Positions 38,668-48,269 of a DNA stretch of 64,000 nucleotides are shown piece after piece (the stretch's first letter is position 1; every line of letters begins with the position of its first letter). The notes under the pieces were generated by a model, which ran no database searches, was not told the origin of the DNA, and saw nothing but the letters and a program-made list of their open reading frames with translations. The position numbers and the translations under genes are program-made. Origin of the DNA: Aureococcus anophagefferens (taxonomy: Eukaryota > Sar > Pelagophyceae > Pelagomonadales > Pelagomonadaceae). The stretch covers positions 914,432 through 978,431 of the forward strand of contig NW_008705566.1 in the NCBI RefSeq assembly GCF_000186865.1, written 5' to 3'.

Positions 38668-39282
38668 ATGGACATGGAAAGGAACCTGCACAAGAGCGAG
38701 CCGCCCGCGAGCGCCCCGATAACGGACACGGAGCAAGGCAATCCAGTGCATCATAAAGAAACGACGGAAGCGACGGACGGCAGCACGACCGCCGCGGTCG
38801 CGCCGGCCGGCCCCGCGCCGCGGCTGCTCGGGGCGAAGTTCTTGGTGGTCTACCCGATCGCGGGGCTCGTCATCGTCGCGACGTTCCTCGCGGCCCACGG
38901 CAGCTGGCACCTGGCGCTGCGGGCCGGCGCGCGGTCCTGGGTCTACGGAGTGCTGGTGACGAGCATGGCCTGCGCGTGCTTCGCGGGCCACGTCTACCTG
39001 GGCGACCGCGTCGCGGGCGGCGACGGGCCCCAGAGCGCCTCGTCGCGCATGTTCCAGCTCGAGCTCGCGACGCTGTCCCTCTGCCTCGGCGTCGCCGTGG
39101 CCCTCTTCCCGGACGCGAATTCCGTCGAGGCGAGCCTCGCGGCCTCGGCGTGGGCCGCGTTCCTCGGGCTCGCGGGGCTGCGCCATCTCGCCCACGGCGG
39201 CCCGGTCGTCGTGGGCCTCGCGGACCTCGCGACCTGCGCCGAGCTCCTCGCCGTCGCCTGGATCGGCGGCCGCCCGTCGTGA
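38668..39282 (+). CDS. Small polytopic membrane protein, family unknown
   Basis: 204 residues from the ATG at 38668. The N-terminal ~60 residues are polar (Thr/Glu/Ala) and probably cytosolic. Four hydrophobic segments follow: about 63-82 (FLVVYPIAGLVIVATFLAA), 93-110, 135-150 and 157-200, the last possibly two short helices. I do not recognise the family and no catalytic motif is visible. An upstream in-frame extension from 38593 is possible but unsupported. Confidence 0.6.
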   Translation: MDMERNLHKSEPPASAPITDTEQGNPVHHKETTEATDGSTTAAVAPAGPAPRLLGAKFLVVYPIAGLVIVATFLAAHGSWHLALRAGARSWVYGVLVTSMACACFAGHVYLGDRVAGGDGPQSASSRMFQLELATLSLCLGVAVALFPDANSVEASLAASAWAAFLGLAGLRHLAHGGPVVVGLADLATCAELLAVAWIGGRPS

Positions 39283-39436
39283 CCCAGGGGAAGCGACATT
39301 CGCACATCGGGCGAGGGTGGTTCGGAGGGTTCGGGGGAATTCGGGGTGGGGGAAGCGAAATTAGCAAGACGGGCGAGGGTGATTCGGAGGGGGATTTCGG
39401 GGGCAGGGTCTTGGTTGGTAGGGGTGGTGGTCTCGA

Positions 39437-40631
39437 TTAGGGTGAGTAGTCACCGTACTCGTCGCCCTTCTCGTCGTCGTACTCCCACTCGTCGCCCTTC
39501 TCGTCGTCGTACTCCCACTCGTCGCTCTTCTCGTCGTCGTACTCCTTTTCGTCGCCCTTCTCGTCGTCGTACTCCTTTTCGTCGTAGTCTTCGTTCTCGT
39601 CGTAGCCTTCGTTCCCATAGGGCCCGTAGTCTCCCTCGTAGTCGTCTCCCTCGTCTTCGCTCTCGTCGTAGTCCTCCCACTCGTCGTACTCCTCGTCGTA
39701 GTCCTCCCACATGTCGTAGGAGTAGGAGTAGGAGAAGTCGTAGCTGTAGGAGCCCGCGCAGCCCACGTAGGCGAGATCGAGGCGGCTCTCGAGCATCTCG
39801 ATGTAGCTCTCGAGCTCCCCGACGAGGTCGTTGACCTCCTCGAGCTCGCCGGCGAGCTCGCCGTAGGACTCCTCGAGCTCGCCGTAGTCCTCCTCGAGGT
39901 CCTCGATCTCCTCCTTGTATTCGTCGACCTCGTCCTCGAGGTCCTCGATGTACTCCGCGTTCTCCTCGAGCTCCTTGGTCAGGTCCGAGATCCTCTCGTC
40001 CCGCGCCTCGACATCGGCCGTGAGCTCATCGATCTGCTCCGCGTACTCGTCGCAGCCGCCGTCCGTCGCGTCGCCGCAGTCGCACTCCTCGCACTCGACG
40101 TAGTCCTCGGACTCGTCCTCGTACTCGTCCCCGGCCTCGCACTCCTCGCACATCACCGGGCACGCCTCGTACCCGGAGACGCCGTAGTCGTCCGTCTGCT
40201 TGCAGTTCTTGGCCTTCTTGGCGATGTACCGCTCGCAGTCGTTCTTCGGCTTCTTCACGTACCTGCCGGGAGTTGGTCGGGGGCGCGTCCTGGGGAGTTC
40301 CCGAGGGGGGCGCCGGCCGCGCGCCACGACGTGCTGTCCTCGCACGTGGGGCACGTCTCGCACGTCAACGGGCAGCTCTCGGCGGGGACAAAGCCGTCCT
40401 CGTCCTTGATCTTCTCCGACCCGCAGCGGTCGAGTTCCTTGCCGACCCAGCCGCAGTCGCGCTCTGCGGCGCGGGGGAGGGGACGTCTATTCGGGGCTGC
40501 GAGGAGGACGCCGGGCGCGCGCTCGTCTTCTTGTAAAACCATGACGTGCTGTCCTCGCAGTCCGCCGCGGCGGACGGCGCCGCGGCGGCGGCGCAGAGGA
40601 GCCCGAGCAGCGCCGCGCGCACCGTGGCCAT
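39437..40631 (-). CDS. Secreted protein with two ShK-like Cys-rich domains, coiled coil and acidic Y/D/E/K repeats
   Basis: Three exons (40631-40523, 40463-40325, 40262-39437) give 357 residues in an exact frame. A signal peptide opens the protein (VRAALLGLLCAAAAAPSAAA). Two Cys-rich modules follow the pattern CEDSTSW ... KK ... DC ... C ... CP-x-x-C-x-x-C, each split by a short GC-AG intron at the same place. Then come an acidic heptad coiled coil (about 120-220), an SYSYDFSYSYSYD stretch and a C-terminal repeat based on KEYDDEKGDE. This pattern of short ShK-like modules is common in secreted stramenopile proteins. The acidic repeats could bind divalent cations; that is inference. Confidence 0.72.
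40263..40324 (-). other. GC-AG intron, 62 nt (second Cys-rich module)
   Basis: Donor GTG|GCGCGCGG and acceptor GGCAG|GTAC; phase 2. The join makes the W-Y of ...STSW-YVKKPKNDC, aligning with the first module. Its sequence resembles the 40464-40522 intron (both begin GCGCGCG-CCGGCG), so intron and domain were duplicated together. Confidence 0.65.
40464..40522 (-). other. GC-AG intron, 59 nt (first Cys-rich module)
   Basis: Donor ACGA|GCGCGCGCC, acceptor CCGCAG|AGCGC, phase 1. This is the only join I found that links the signal-peptide exon to the frame with DCGWVGKELDRC. No GT lies in a compatible position. Confidence 0.6.
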
Positions 40632-40737
40632 CTCGATGGGCGAACGAACCGTGCGACGACACCGACGTCGGAATCAATCGAAATGCAATGCCCAGAAAGG
40701 ATCTTGAATTCAATATGTCGACAGTGCACATACGATT
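40632..40737. promoter_or_regulatory. Short divergent promoter
   Basis: Only 106 bp separate the Cys-rich secreted protein (minus) from the sulfotransferase (plus). Both enter the secretory pathway. The segment is AT-richer than its surroundings. Confidence 0.4.
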
Positions 40738-41853
40738 ATGATGGAGGCTGCTGCCGCGGCTGCACCACCAGCCCGCAAACCCGCCGCCCGCGTCGCCGGC
40801 GCCGTCGCCGCGGCCTGCGCCGTCGCCGCCATCGCGCTGCTGCGCCGCGGCGCCGCCGCCGGCGCCATACACACGACGCAGCCCGCCGCGACGCCGCCGC
40901 GGGTCCTGGGGCCGTCGACGAACGCGACGCCCGCGACGCGCGACCTCTTCTGGCTTCACATTCCGAAGTGCGGCAGCGGCTTCGTCAACGTGGCCTGCCG
41001 GCTCTGCTGCCCGGCGCTGCCGCCGGGCGCCAAGTTCGGCTGCGTCGCGGACTACGGCCCCGACCGGCGCGACCACCTCGGCCCGCAGCAGGGCCAGTGC
41101 CGGTGGAGCGGCCTCGGCGACGTCCGCCAGTCGTCCTGCGACGTCGCCTGGCTCAACGGCTTCATGGACGCGAAGCGCGCGGAGTGCAACGGCGGCGGCC
41201 GCCACCTGCCCTACAACGCGACGCTCCACCGCGGCCGGGCCGTGGGCCTCTTCCGGAGCCCGGCGGCGCGCGTCGTCAGCGGCTACCGGGACCGGCTCCA
41301 CTGCTGGCCGACGGCGGGCTGCACGGCGCGCCCGGCCCTGCTCAAGGCCGTCGCGCGGGAGACGCAGGAGGCGCGGCGCGTCGCCGCGTACGCGTCGTTC
41401 TGCGCCCGGGGCGCCTGCGTCCGCAACTGCGCGACGAAGATGGTCCTGGGCCTCGAGTGCTACGCCTACGCGCCGGCGCTGTCGCCCGCGCAGGTCGCGG
41501 CCGCCGTCGGCGAGCTCGAGGCGGGCTTCCTCATGGTCGGGCTCACGGAGCACTGGGACCTGAGCGCGGCCCTCGCCCACGCGGCCGTCCGCGGCGACGC
41601 GGCCGTCGCGCCGGCCGAGCTCCTCAAGGTCCGCAGCTCCGGCGACCCCGCCGCGCAGTTCGCCGCGCTCGAGTCGACGGGCGCCTGGGACGCGCGGCGC
41701 TCCGAGGCCGCCGACGAGGTGCTCTACGCCCACGCGGCCTTCCTGTTCTGGACGCGCGCGGCGGCCGCGGGGCTCGTCGACGCGACTCGCGCGCGGCGCC
41801 TCGCGGCGCGCGCAATCGACGAGGTGGAAGAGCGGGGCCGCCGCGCGCGCTAA
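40738..41853 (+). CDS. Type II membrane sulfotransferase-like protein
   Basis: 371 residues. A single N-terminal membrane anchor (about 17-40) is followed by a lumenal catalytic domain, the topology of Golgi sulfotransferases. The 5'-phosphosulfate loop FWLHIPKCGSGF (K77) matches the HIPKTGGT pattern. The 3'-phosphate site is LFRSPAARVVSGY. Such enzymes transfer sulfate from PAPS to glycans or other acceptors. Cys pairs in the middle (CRLCCPALP, CARGACVRNC) suggest disulfides. Acceptor unknown. Inference: sulfation of surface or secreted glycans. N-glycosylation sites are present (NAT, NAT). Confidence 0.82.
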   Translation: MMEAAAAAAPPARKPAARVAGAVAAACAVAAIALLRRGAAAGAIHTTQPAATPPRVLGPSTNATPATRDLFWLHIPKCGSGFVNVACRLCCPALPPGAKFGCVADYGPDRRDHLGPQQGQCRWSGLGDVRQSSCDVAWLNGFMDAKRAECNGGGRHLPYNATLHRGRAVGLFRSPAARVVSGYRDRLHCWPTAGCTARPALLKAVARETQEARRVAAYASFCARGACVRNCATKMVLGLECYAYAPALSPAQVAAAVGELEAGFLMVGLTEHWDLSAALAHAAVRGDAAVAPAELLKVRSSGDPAAQFAALESTGAWDARRSEAADEVLYAHAAFLFWTRAAAAGLVDATRARRLAARAIDEVEERGRRAR

Positions 41854-41899
41854 GGTCGACGGAGCCGCCCTTATGACGGCCGCGCGCGCGCCCCCCTTC

Positions 41900-44419
41900 T
41901 CAGTAGAAGAGCTCGTCGACGAGCGCGTCGTCGTAGCCCATGACGTTGAGCTCCTTGCGGACGACGACGCCGATGACGCCCGCGTGCTGCTCCTCCTTGA
42001 CGCGCTTCGCGTCGTTGCGGGCGCGCGACGTGTTCGTGTACTTGCGGAAGCCCGACGCGTGGTCCGCGAGCGCGGCCTCGAGCTCGTCCTCCTCGAGGTC
42101 CTCCTCGTCGCCGTCGCCGTGCTCCACGTGCCAGAGCGCGAGGCCCTCGTTGTGCTCCGCGCTGAGCCAGCCCGTGACGACGCCCTCGGCGAGCTTGCGG
42201 CCGAACTTGCGCTGCACGAGCGACCGGAGCGCGGCGTGGCCCTCGACGTGCCAGTCCTCGTCGAACTTGGCGTCGAGGGGCTCCGCGGCGTTGTACTGCG
42301 CCGCGAGGGCCGCGCGCAGCGACCGCTCGCAGGGCACGGCGTCGCTCAGCGCGCGGTAGAGGAGCTTGAGCTCCTTCCAGGACGAGTAGCACGACCACAG
42401 GGACGTCTCGGCGAGGTCCCGCGGCGGCGCGGCGGCGCCCGGTGCGGCCGCGGCGGGCCCCGCGAGCTCCTGGACGAGGACGCGGAAGAGGCGGTCGTCG
42501 CGGTCGCCGCCGGCGGTCTTCTCGCCCGCGTCGATCTGCCAGTAGCGGCGGCCGTCCCGGTCGACGCCGAGGGGCTCGCGGCGGACGTCGTGGCTCGCGA
42601 GGCCCGCGGCGTGCTTGAGCCGCTCCCGGTCGTCGTCGCGCTTCTGCTTGGCGGCGTGGCTCCGGCGCATCGCGTCGGCGACGAGCTTCGTGCACCAGGG
42701 CTCGTCGCCGTCGTCGCCCGCGCCGTCGGCGCCGAGGAGCTCCGCGCCCTTGGCGGCCTTGAGCGCGGCCTTGAGGCCCGCGTCGTCGTCGTCGGCCAGC
42801 GCGGCCCGGATCATTTCGTTGACCTCGGCGCGGTCCTCGTCGCGGCGCGCGCGGCGCGCGCGCTCGTCGCGCTTCGCCGCGTTGCGCTCGCGCGCGGCCC
42901 CGAGGGCCTTGCGGCGCTTGTTGCGCTCGATGAGGCTCAGGTCGGCCTCGTCGGGGTCCGCCTCGGCCTCGTCGTCGGACAGCGCGTCGTCCGCGGGCGG
43001 CGCGTCGAGGACGACGCGGTGCTCGACGACCTCGGCCGCGCGGAGCTGCTCGACGCGGCGCGCGATCTCGTTGAAGCTCGGCTCCTTGGCCTTCTTCGCC
43101 GGCGCCTTGGCCGCGGACTCGTCGTCGTCGCCGTCGCCCTTGGCCTTCTTCGCCGGGGGCTCCTCGGCGGCCTCCCGGGCCCGCGTCTCCTCGAACTTGC
43201 GCGTCTTCTCCGCGCGGAGCATCTCGATGGCCTCCTCCTTGAAGGCGTCCTGCTCCTCCTTCTTGTCCGCCTTCAGGTCCTTCTCGCGCTCCTTGGCGTC
43301 GCGGACCCAGTCCTCCTGGGCCTCCTTGCGCGCCGCGCACTCGCACGACACGCAGTGCGTGCCGTAGACCCCGAGCGCGAGCGCGCAGAGCGCGCCGACC
43401 TTGTGGGCCAGCGGCAGGGCCCGGAAGGGCGCGCCGTTCTCGCCGGCCATGCGCTTGCGCGCCTCGAGGGCCAGGCCGCAGGCCTTGACCCAGCCCTCCT
43501 TCCGGCCCGCGGCGGCCGCCGACAGGCCCCGGAGGCACCGGCGGAGCATCGACTCCCAGTTCCGCGGCGTCACCTTGTCGGCGTACTCCATGGACTGGCG
43601 CTTCCGCGTCGACCGCGGCGTCGGCGACACGCCGAGGCGCCGCGGCTTCCGCGACACGCGGTGCTTGGGCAGCGGCGTGCCCTCGTCCTCCTCCGACTCG
43701 TCGTCGTCGTCCTCCTCGGACTCCTCCTCCTCGTCGTCGTCGCCCTCCTCGGACTCCTCCTCCGACTCCTCCTCCTCCTCCTCCTCGTCGTCGCTCCGCT
43801 CCATCTTGTCCTCGTCCTCGATGGCGATCGCGCCCTCGGCGAGGATGAGGCGGAGCATCGACCGCACGGTCTCGATGAGCAGCACGGAGTCGACGGACTC
43901 GGAGGCGACAGCGAAGGCGAAGTCGTCGAAGGAGAAGCAGGCCAGCTTCAGCTGCTTGTGGAAGGTCTGCGCCGCGTCCCAGACGAGGAGCGCCGGCGCC
44001 ATGAGCTCCGGTGCGAGCGGCAGGCGGCCGCCGGCGGCCGGGAGCGCGAGGGGCGCCAGCGCCGCCGCCGGCGCCGCCGCCGCGGCGGCGGCGTCGGCGG
44101 GCGACTTGCCCTCGCGCTCGAGCGCGCGCTTGAGCTCCGCCTCGAGCTTGCTCCGCGCGGCGTTCACGCGCCGGAGCTCCGCCTTGGCCGCCGCGCGCCG
44201 CGTCGCCGCGGCCTCGACCTCGCCCTTGGCCGCCTCGACGGCCTGCTCGAACTCGGCGACCTTCTTCGCCTTGCGCGCGCTCAGCTCCTTGTCGCTCTTC
44301 GACCGCTCCGCCGCGAGGCGCTTGCGCTCCTCCTCCTGGCGCTGCGCCTGGAGCGCCTGGCGCTCGCGCCGCGCGTCCATCGTCCCGGGGGACGCGTCGA
44401 CGTCCATCGGCGTGGACAT
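41900..44419 (-). CDS. DDT and WHIM domain chromatin-remodelling accessory protein
   Basis: 839 residues from the ATG at 44419 (MSTPMDVD). An upstream in-frame extension lacks conserved character and is rejected. An N-terminal charged coiled coil leads to a DDT domain (about 125-190: ALLVWDAAQTF, FSFDDFAFAV, LLRLIL-like). Long acidic runs and a basic patch follow. A WHIM1-like helix is near residues 285-330 (NWESMLRRCLRG). The WHIM2 block GVDRDGRRYWQID sits near residue 625, with a helical C terminus. DDT-WHIM proteins (ACF1/BAZ, WSTF, RINGLET types) pair with ISWI ATPases and contact linker DNA. No PHD finger or bromodomain is seen, so it resembles the plant or protist short type. Confidence 0.82.
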   Translation of the reverse strand: MSTPMDVDASPGTMDARRERQALQAQRQEEERKRLAAERSKSDKELSARKAKKVAEFEQAVEAAKGEVEAAATRRAAAKAELRRVNAARSKLEAELKRALEREGKSPADAAAAAAAPAAALAPLALPAAGGRLPLAPELMAPALLVWDAAQTFHKQLKLACFSFDDFAFAVASESVDSVLLIETVRSMLRLILAEGAIAIEDEDKMERSDDEEEEEEESEEESEEGDDDEEEESEEDDDDESEEDEGTPLPKHRVSRKPRRLGVSPTPRSTRKRQSMEYADKVTPRNWESMLRRCLRGLSAAAAGRKEGWVKACGLALEARKRMAGENGAPFRALPLAHKVGALCALALGVYGTHCVSCECAARKEAQEDWVRDAKEREKDLKADKKEEQDAFKEEAIEMLRAEKTRKFEETRAREAAEEPPAKKAKGDGDDDESAAKAPAKKAKEPSFNEIARRVEQLRAAEVVEHRVVLDAPPADDALSDDEAEADPDEADLSLIERNKRRKALGAARERNAAKRDERARRARRDEDRAEVNEMIRAALADDDDAGLKAALKAAKGAELLGADGAGDDGDEPWCTKLVADAMRRSHAAKQKRDDDRERLKHAAGLASHDVRREPLGVDRDGRRYWQIDAGEKTAGGDRDDRLFRVLVQELAGPAAAAPGAAAPPRDLAETSLWSCYSSWKELKLLYRALSDAVPCERSLRAALAAQYNAAEPLDAKFDEDWHVEGHAALRSLVQRKFGRKLAEGVVTGWLSAEHNEGLALWHVEHGDGDEEDLEEDELEAALADHASGFRKYTNTSRARNDAKRVKEEQHAGVIGVVVRKELNVMGYDDALVDELFY

Positions 44420-44608
44420 ATGGGAGGAGCTTTTACAGCGTCGACGACTTTCAAATCGACGGGGCGCCCGGGTCGCGTTGACGGCGTCGAAGGCGCGACG
44501 AGGCCTGGTGATGGTCGAGTTTGAATGGGCTCGCTTCCGGCTCTTTTGACGCCGGCGCGCCCGGCATCCTCGGCATCGAGAGGTGGTGTTAGCCGAGAAC
44601 GACACGCG

Positions 44609-45655
44609 TCAGCCCTCGGGCGTCCACTTCTTCAGTTTCGCGGAGCCGCGCGTCGTCGAGCGGCGGCCGGGCCCCTTGGGCTTGGAGTTGGCCGCGTGCT
44701 TGATCGCGCGGTCGTCGGCCGGCGGCGCGACGACCGCGTCGACGTCCGCCTGGAGGTCGCCGGCGTCGCGGACCTCGAGGGTCTTCTCCGGGTCGACGCC
44801 GAGGGGCCCCGCGAGGATGTCGGCGAAGGTCGCCTTGGCCGTCGAGTAGGTCATCTTCGCCTTGACGGGCGCGGACTCGGGGCAGTAGTAGACGAAGAGC
44901 TTCGCCGCGCCGCCGCCGGGCTTGGGCTTGGCCACGAGCAGGAAGCGCGGCGCGTCGAGGGCGCTGAGCGCGTCCTTGAGGTCGCCCGCGCCGCCGAGCG
45001 TCTGGTGCGGCGCCGCGAGCTTGAGCGTCTCGCAGTCGCCGACGACGGCCTCGACGAAGTCCGCCTCGCCCGCGACGAAGGCCCGCAGCGCCGCCTCGAG
45101 GTCGTCGGCGAGGCGGAAGGGCACGGACGCCATGCCGACGCTGCTCCGCGTGTCCTTCTCCAGCTTCTGCTCCTCCTTCAGGAAGAGCTCCTTGTCCGTG
45201 AGCGGCGCGGGCGCGCCGCCCGCCTCGGCGCCGGCCACGTGCGACCAGGCCATGTCGCCGCCGTCGTTGGCGCAGTAGTCCTTGAAGCTGCTGAAGAAGC
45301 CACCGCCCAGGCTGCCCTTCAGGTCCTCGCGCGAGCTGCTGTAGATCATCTTCAGCCGCGGCGCCGCGGAGTCGGGCACCCAGCACACGAGCTGCCACGA
45401 CCGCGCCGCGCCGGCCGCGAGCGCCTCGGCGTCGCGGCTGAAGAGCACGAAGGCCGGCTCGTCGATGGCCAGGCTCGCGTCGGCCTGCAGCGCGTCGAAG
45501 TCGGCGCCGATGGAGGCGCCCATGCGCCCGGACGACACGAGGCGCACGGCCTCGCCCTCGACCTTGGCCTTGAGCCAGCGCAGGCCCTTGTCCTCCTGGG
45601 CCGCCAGGAACGCCGACGCGAGCTCGACGTCCACCGCGAGGTAGGCGCGTGCCAT
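44609..45655 (-). CDS. Twinfilin (two ADF-H domains)
   Basis: 348 residues, the usual twinfilin length. ADF-homology domain 1 spans about 1-140 (SWQLVCWVPDSAAPRLKMIY, SSREDLK) and domain 2 about 175-300 (LFVYYCPESAPVKAKMTYS). A basic tail follows (KPKGPGRRSTTR ... KKW). Twinfilins bind actin monomers and barbed ends and interact with capping protein through the tail. Both ADF-H helices with the actin-binding K-x-K-M-x-Y-S motif are preserved. Confidence 0.9.
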   Translation of the reverse strand: MARAYLAVDVELASAFLAAQEDKGLRWLKAKVEGEAVRLVSSGRMGASIGADFDALQADASLAIDEPAFVLFSRDAEALAAGAARSWQLVCWVPDSAAPRLKMIYSSSREDLKGSLGGGFFSSFKDYCANDGGDMAWSHVAGAEAGGAPAPLTDKELFLKEEQKLEKDTRSSVGMASVPFRLADDLEAALRAFVAGEADFVEAVVGDCETLKLAAPHQTLGGAGDLKDALSALDAPRFLLVAKPKPGGGAAKLFVYYCPESAPVKAKMTYSTAKATFADILAGPLGVDPEKTLEVRDAGDLQADVDAVVAPPADDRAIKHAANSKPKGPGRRSTTRGSAKLKKWTPEG

Positions 45656-45954
45656 GGCTGGCGCGGTGCGCGGCTCTGGACGCCGTGCGCCTAAGGCGGC
45701 GCCGACGAGGTTGTCGAGCTCGTCTGCCGCAAATCGGCCCCATGGGCCCAGCGGCCGGGGGTTTTGTCACCGAAGTCGGCGCAACTGCCGACCATTCGTG
45801 CCAAATCGAACGCTTGTCTTTGTCACGTCTAGCCACTGGGCTTCTTTCGGCGCTGGCCCGAAGTGGCAGTCCAGGCCTCGGACGCGTTGGCCCGGACACC
45901 CGTTTTTATCCCATTTCAACGGTTCAAGTAGTGACGGACGTTCCGAAATCAACG
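45656..45954. promoter_or_regulatory. Divergent promoter, twinfilin / membrane protein
   Basis: These 299 bp lie between divergent genes. A CGTTTTTATCCCATTTC stretch (about 45900-45916) precedes the plus-strand ATG by about 40 nt and is the only AT-rich candidate core element. The frame is open through much of it on the plus strand, but the predicted N terminus has no conserved character. Confidence 0.35.
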
Positions 45955-47175
45955 ATGGACCACGGAAGAAGGACGTCCAGGATGACGCCGCGACGGGCCC
46001 TCTGCGGCTTCGCCCTCCTCGCGCAGACCCCGTTCGCGTCGGCGCTCCGCGCCGCGCACCGAACCGCGCTCCCGAAGACGCCCCGCGGTGCGGCGTCGCT
46101 CCCCATCGAGATGCCCGCGCCGCCGCGGTCCTGGGCGGACCAGGCCCTGAGCGAGAACGAGGGCGCGGCGTCGGCCCTCGAGAGCGCCTTCCTGCTCGAC
46201 GACGGTCCGCCGGCGCGGTCGCGCGCGGCGCCGCGGCCCGTCGACTTCGAGATCGCGTCGACGCTCGCGAACCGGACGGCGACGACGCTCGCGACGTCGG
46301 CGTTCTTCGGCTGCGGCCTCTGCGGCGCGGTCGTGGGCTGGTGCGCGCTGAGCAGCCTGGCGACGCTCGGCGGCCTCGCGGGCGCCGTCGGCGGCGCGCT
46401 GCTCGTGCTCACGCAGCCGGCGCCGCCGCCGGGCGCCGGCGGCTGGCTCGACGACGACGACTGGGGGTCGCTCGCGGGCGGCGACCTCGCGCGCCGGCTC
46501 GGCGTGCTCTGGGCGCGGGCCTGCGCCGCCGCCGTGCTGGGCCTCGGCGCGCGCTGCGGCTTCTGGGCCAAGAGCGCGGGCGCGTCGCTGAGCCGCCGCT
46601 ACGGCCCCGCGCTCGAGGGCGTCGCGGGCGAGATCGTCCGCTTCGACCCCGTCGCGCTGCAGCAGCAGACGGCGGCCGTCGCCGCGTCCGTGGGGTCCGC
46701 CGTCGCCGACGCGGCGACGGAGGTCGACCGCCGCTTCCAGCTCGGTGGCAAGTTGCGGTCGCTGGCGCAGCAGACCGTGGCGCTCGTCGCGCCGCCGAAG
46801 CCGGACGCGCCCCACTACCGGTCCAACTACGTCGAGACCCGGCGCACGGGCGTCGGCACGCCGCTCTACGACCGGCCCGCCGCGCCCCAGGTCTCCCTGA
46901 GCCCGCTCCGCCGCGTCTCGAAGCTCGCCGTCGACGCGGGGCGCCGCGCGCGCCACGCGGTCTTCGGCGCCGCGCCGCCGCCGCCCGAGGCGCCGCCGCC
47001 GCGGGCCGCGGGGCCGGACCTCGCGAGCGCTCTGCTCGCGTCGATCCCGGCGCTCCTCCTCGTCCTCGCCGACCACCGGGACGAGCTCGTCGCGGCCGCG
47101 GCCGCCGCGGCGCGCGTCGCGAACGCGGCCGCGGCCGCGGCCGCGCCCGCCGCCGTCGCGGCGCTCCCCACGTAA
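45955..47175 (+). CDS. Predicted targeted membrane protein, family unknown
   Basis: 406 residues (an alternative start is the ATG at 45982). The N terminus has a signal-like hydrophobic stretch ending FASALRAAH, so it enters the secretory or plastid route. A weak resemblance to plastid bipartite targeting is noted, not proven. Two or three hydrophobic segments lie at about 115-150 (FFGCGLCGAVVGWCALSS, AGAVGGALLVL) and 185-205. A helical region (about 215-280) and a Pro-rich segment follow, then a hydrophobic/Ala-rich C terminus. No family is recognised. Confidence 0.6.
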   Translation: MDHGRRTSRMTPRRALCGFALLAQTPFASALRAAHRTALPKTPRGAASLPIEMPAPPRSWADQALSENEGAASALESAFLLDDGPPARSRAAPRPVDFEIASTLANRTATTLATSAFFGCGLCGAVVGWCALSSLATLGGLAGAVGGALLVLTQPAPPPGAGGWLDDDDWGSLAGGDLARRLGVLWARACAAAVLGLGARCGFWAKSAGASLSRRYGPALEGVAGEIVRFDPVALQQQTAAVAASVGSAVADAATEVDRRFQLGGKLRSLAQQTVALVAPPKPDAPHYRSNYVETRRTGVGTPLYDRPAAPQVSLSPLRRVSKLAVDAGRRARHAVFGAAPPPPEAPPPRAAGPDLASALLASIPALLLVLADHRDELVAAAAAAARVANAAAAAAAPAAVAALPT

Positions 47176-47306
47176 CTTGACGTCGCGGGGACTTTTTGGG
47201 TCGTCGACACAGTGCGGTTGTGTTTACCTTGAGATCTAGAAGAGCCAGCGTCCTCGAGATCCGCGTCGCAGGGAGTTTAGGAGCGGGATCGTGCTTACAT
47301 CCTCCT

Positions 47307-48269
47307 CTAGACGACGCGCGTCGCGTTGGCGCCGCACTCGCGCTCGAAGGGCATCGGGCAGCCCGCCGTCGCGCAGCACTGCGAGTAGACCACCGGGCAC
47401 TCCGGCTCCGAGACGCAGAGCGGCGACGACGCGGGCGCCGTCGGGTCGCGGCAGCAGCTCGCGCCGGCCTTGCAGGGCCCGGACGCGCCGCAGCCCGGCG
47501 CCTCCGGCTCGGGGATCCAGCCGACGGCGAGCCAGGGGCACGCGGAGCACGACGCGATCGTCCCGTCGCCGGCGGGCGCGCCGAGGCACTGGATCCCTTC
47601 GTTGCTCCGCACCCACGCGACGCGGTCGTCCTTGCAGTAGATCTGGCTCGTCTCGTCGAGATACTGGTCGAAGGGGATGTCCGGGATACTCCAAATCGGC
47701 GAATCGACGAAGTTCACGACGCCCGGAGCATCGCAGTTCATCTTCGAGCTGTTGTAGTACGTCGCGCGCAGGCACCTACCGAGAGCGACGGGGTCGACAT
47801 GCTTCGGGCGCGAAGACGCCGGCGGGGCACATCTCGCTGCACTTGGTGTCGCGGAAGAAGCCGAGCATGTGGTTCGGTCCGAAGGCGAGGTCGGGCCCAA
47901 CGTCGAGGCCCGGCAGCGCGTAGACGCCGTCGGGCACGGGGCCGCGCTTCAGCGCCGGGAGCAACGCGTTCGGCGGCGGCTTGGGCGTCGGCGGCGGCGG
48001 CACGCCGATGGGCACCTGGCCACCGACGGCGGTGACCTACCAAGCACGTCGGTGACGATCTTTCATCGTTTTCCCGGTCAAAGTCTCTCGAAAATCGTGA
48101 CGGCCGCAGGACGCTGGCGGTGTACACAGCTGCCGGCATTCACCCACGACGAATTCACGCAGACCGCGCTTTGCTGGAAGCGGCAGCCGTAGCAGGCGCC
48201 GGCGCACTCATCACCCCGCGCCGACGTCGCGGACAGCAGCCCGAGCAGCACGAGTTTGGATGCCACCAT
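47307..48269 (-). CDS. Secreted Cys-rich protein (gene model with an unresolved frame break)
   Basis: Start at ATG 48269 with a signal peptide (MVASKLVLLGLLSATSARG). Exon 1 ends at 48126 and an 89-nt introner-type intron (48037-48125) joins in phase 0 to exon 2 (GSC-VTAVGGQVPIGV ...). Exon 2 reads well to ...MCPAGVFAPEA near 47810. There the good frame shifts to a second one (CLRATYYNSSKMNCD ... ECGANATRVV) that runs to 47307. A 31-nt GTAGGT...ACAG segment could be a tiny intron, or there is an assembly or real frameshift; I cannot decide. About 20 cysteines and several N-x-S/T sites point to an extracellular glycoprotein. Family unknown. Confidence 0.6.
48037..48125 (-). mobile_element. Short introner-type intron, 89 nt (family 2)
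   Basis: On the gene strand it runs from GTACACCGC through CAGCGTCCTGCGGCCGTCAC to the acceptor GCTTGGTAG. The flanks share CACCGC, a partly decayed target duplication. The donor is GT. Homologous to the intron at 55343-55430 in the same orientation (shared CAGCGTCCTGCGGCCGT, TTGACCGGGAAAACGA and a TGGTAG end). It carries an in-frame stop, removed by the phase-0 splice. Confidence 0.85.

Noticed and set aside
44420..44605. N-terminal extension of the DDT/WHIM protein
   Set aside because: Open frame by chance; Arg/Ser-rich and unlike the family, whereas the ATG at 44419 begins a sensible acidic N terminus.
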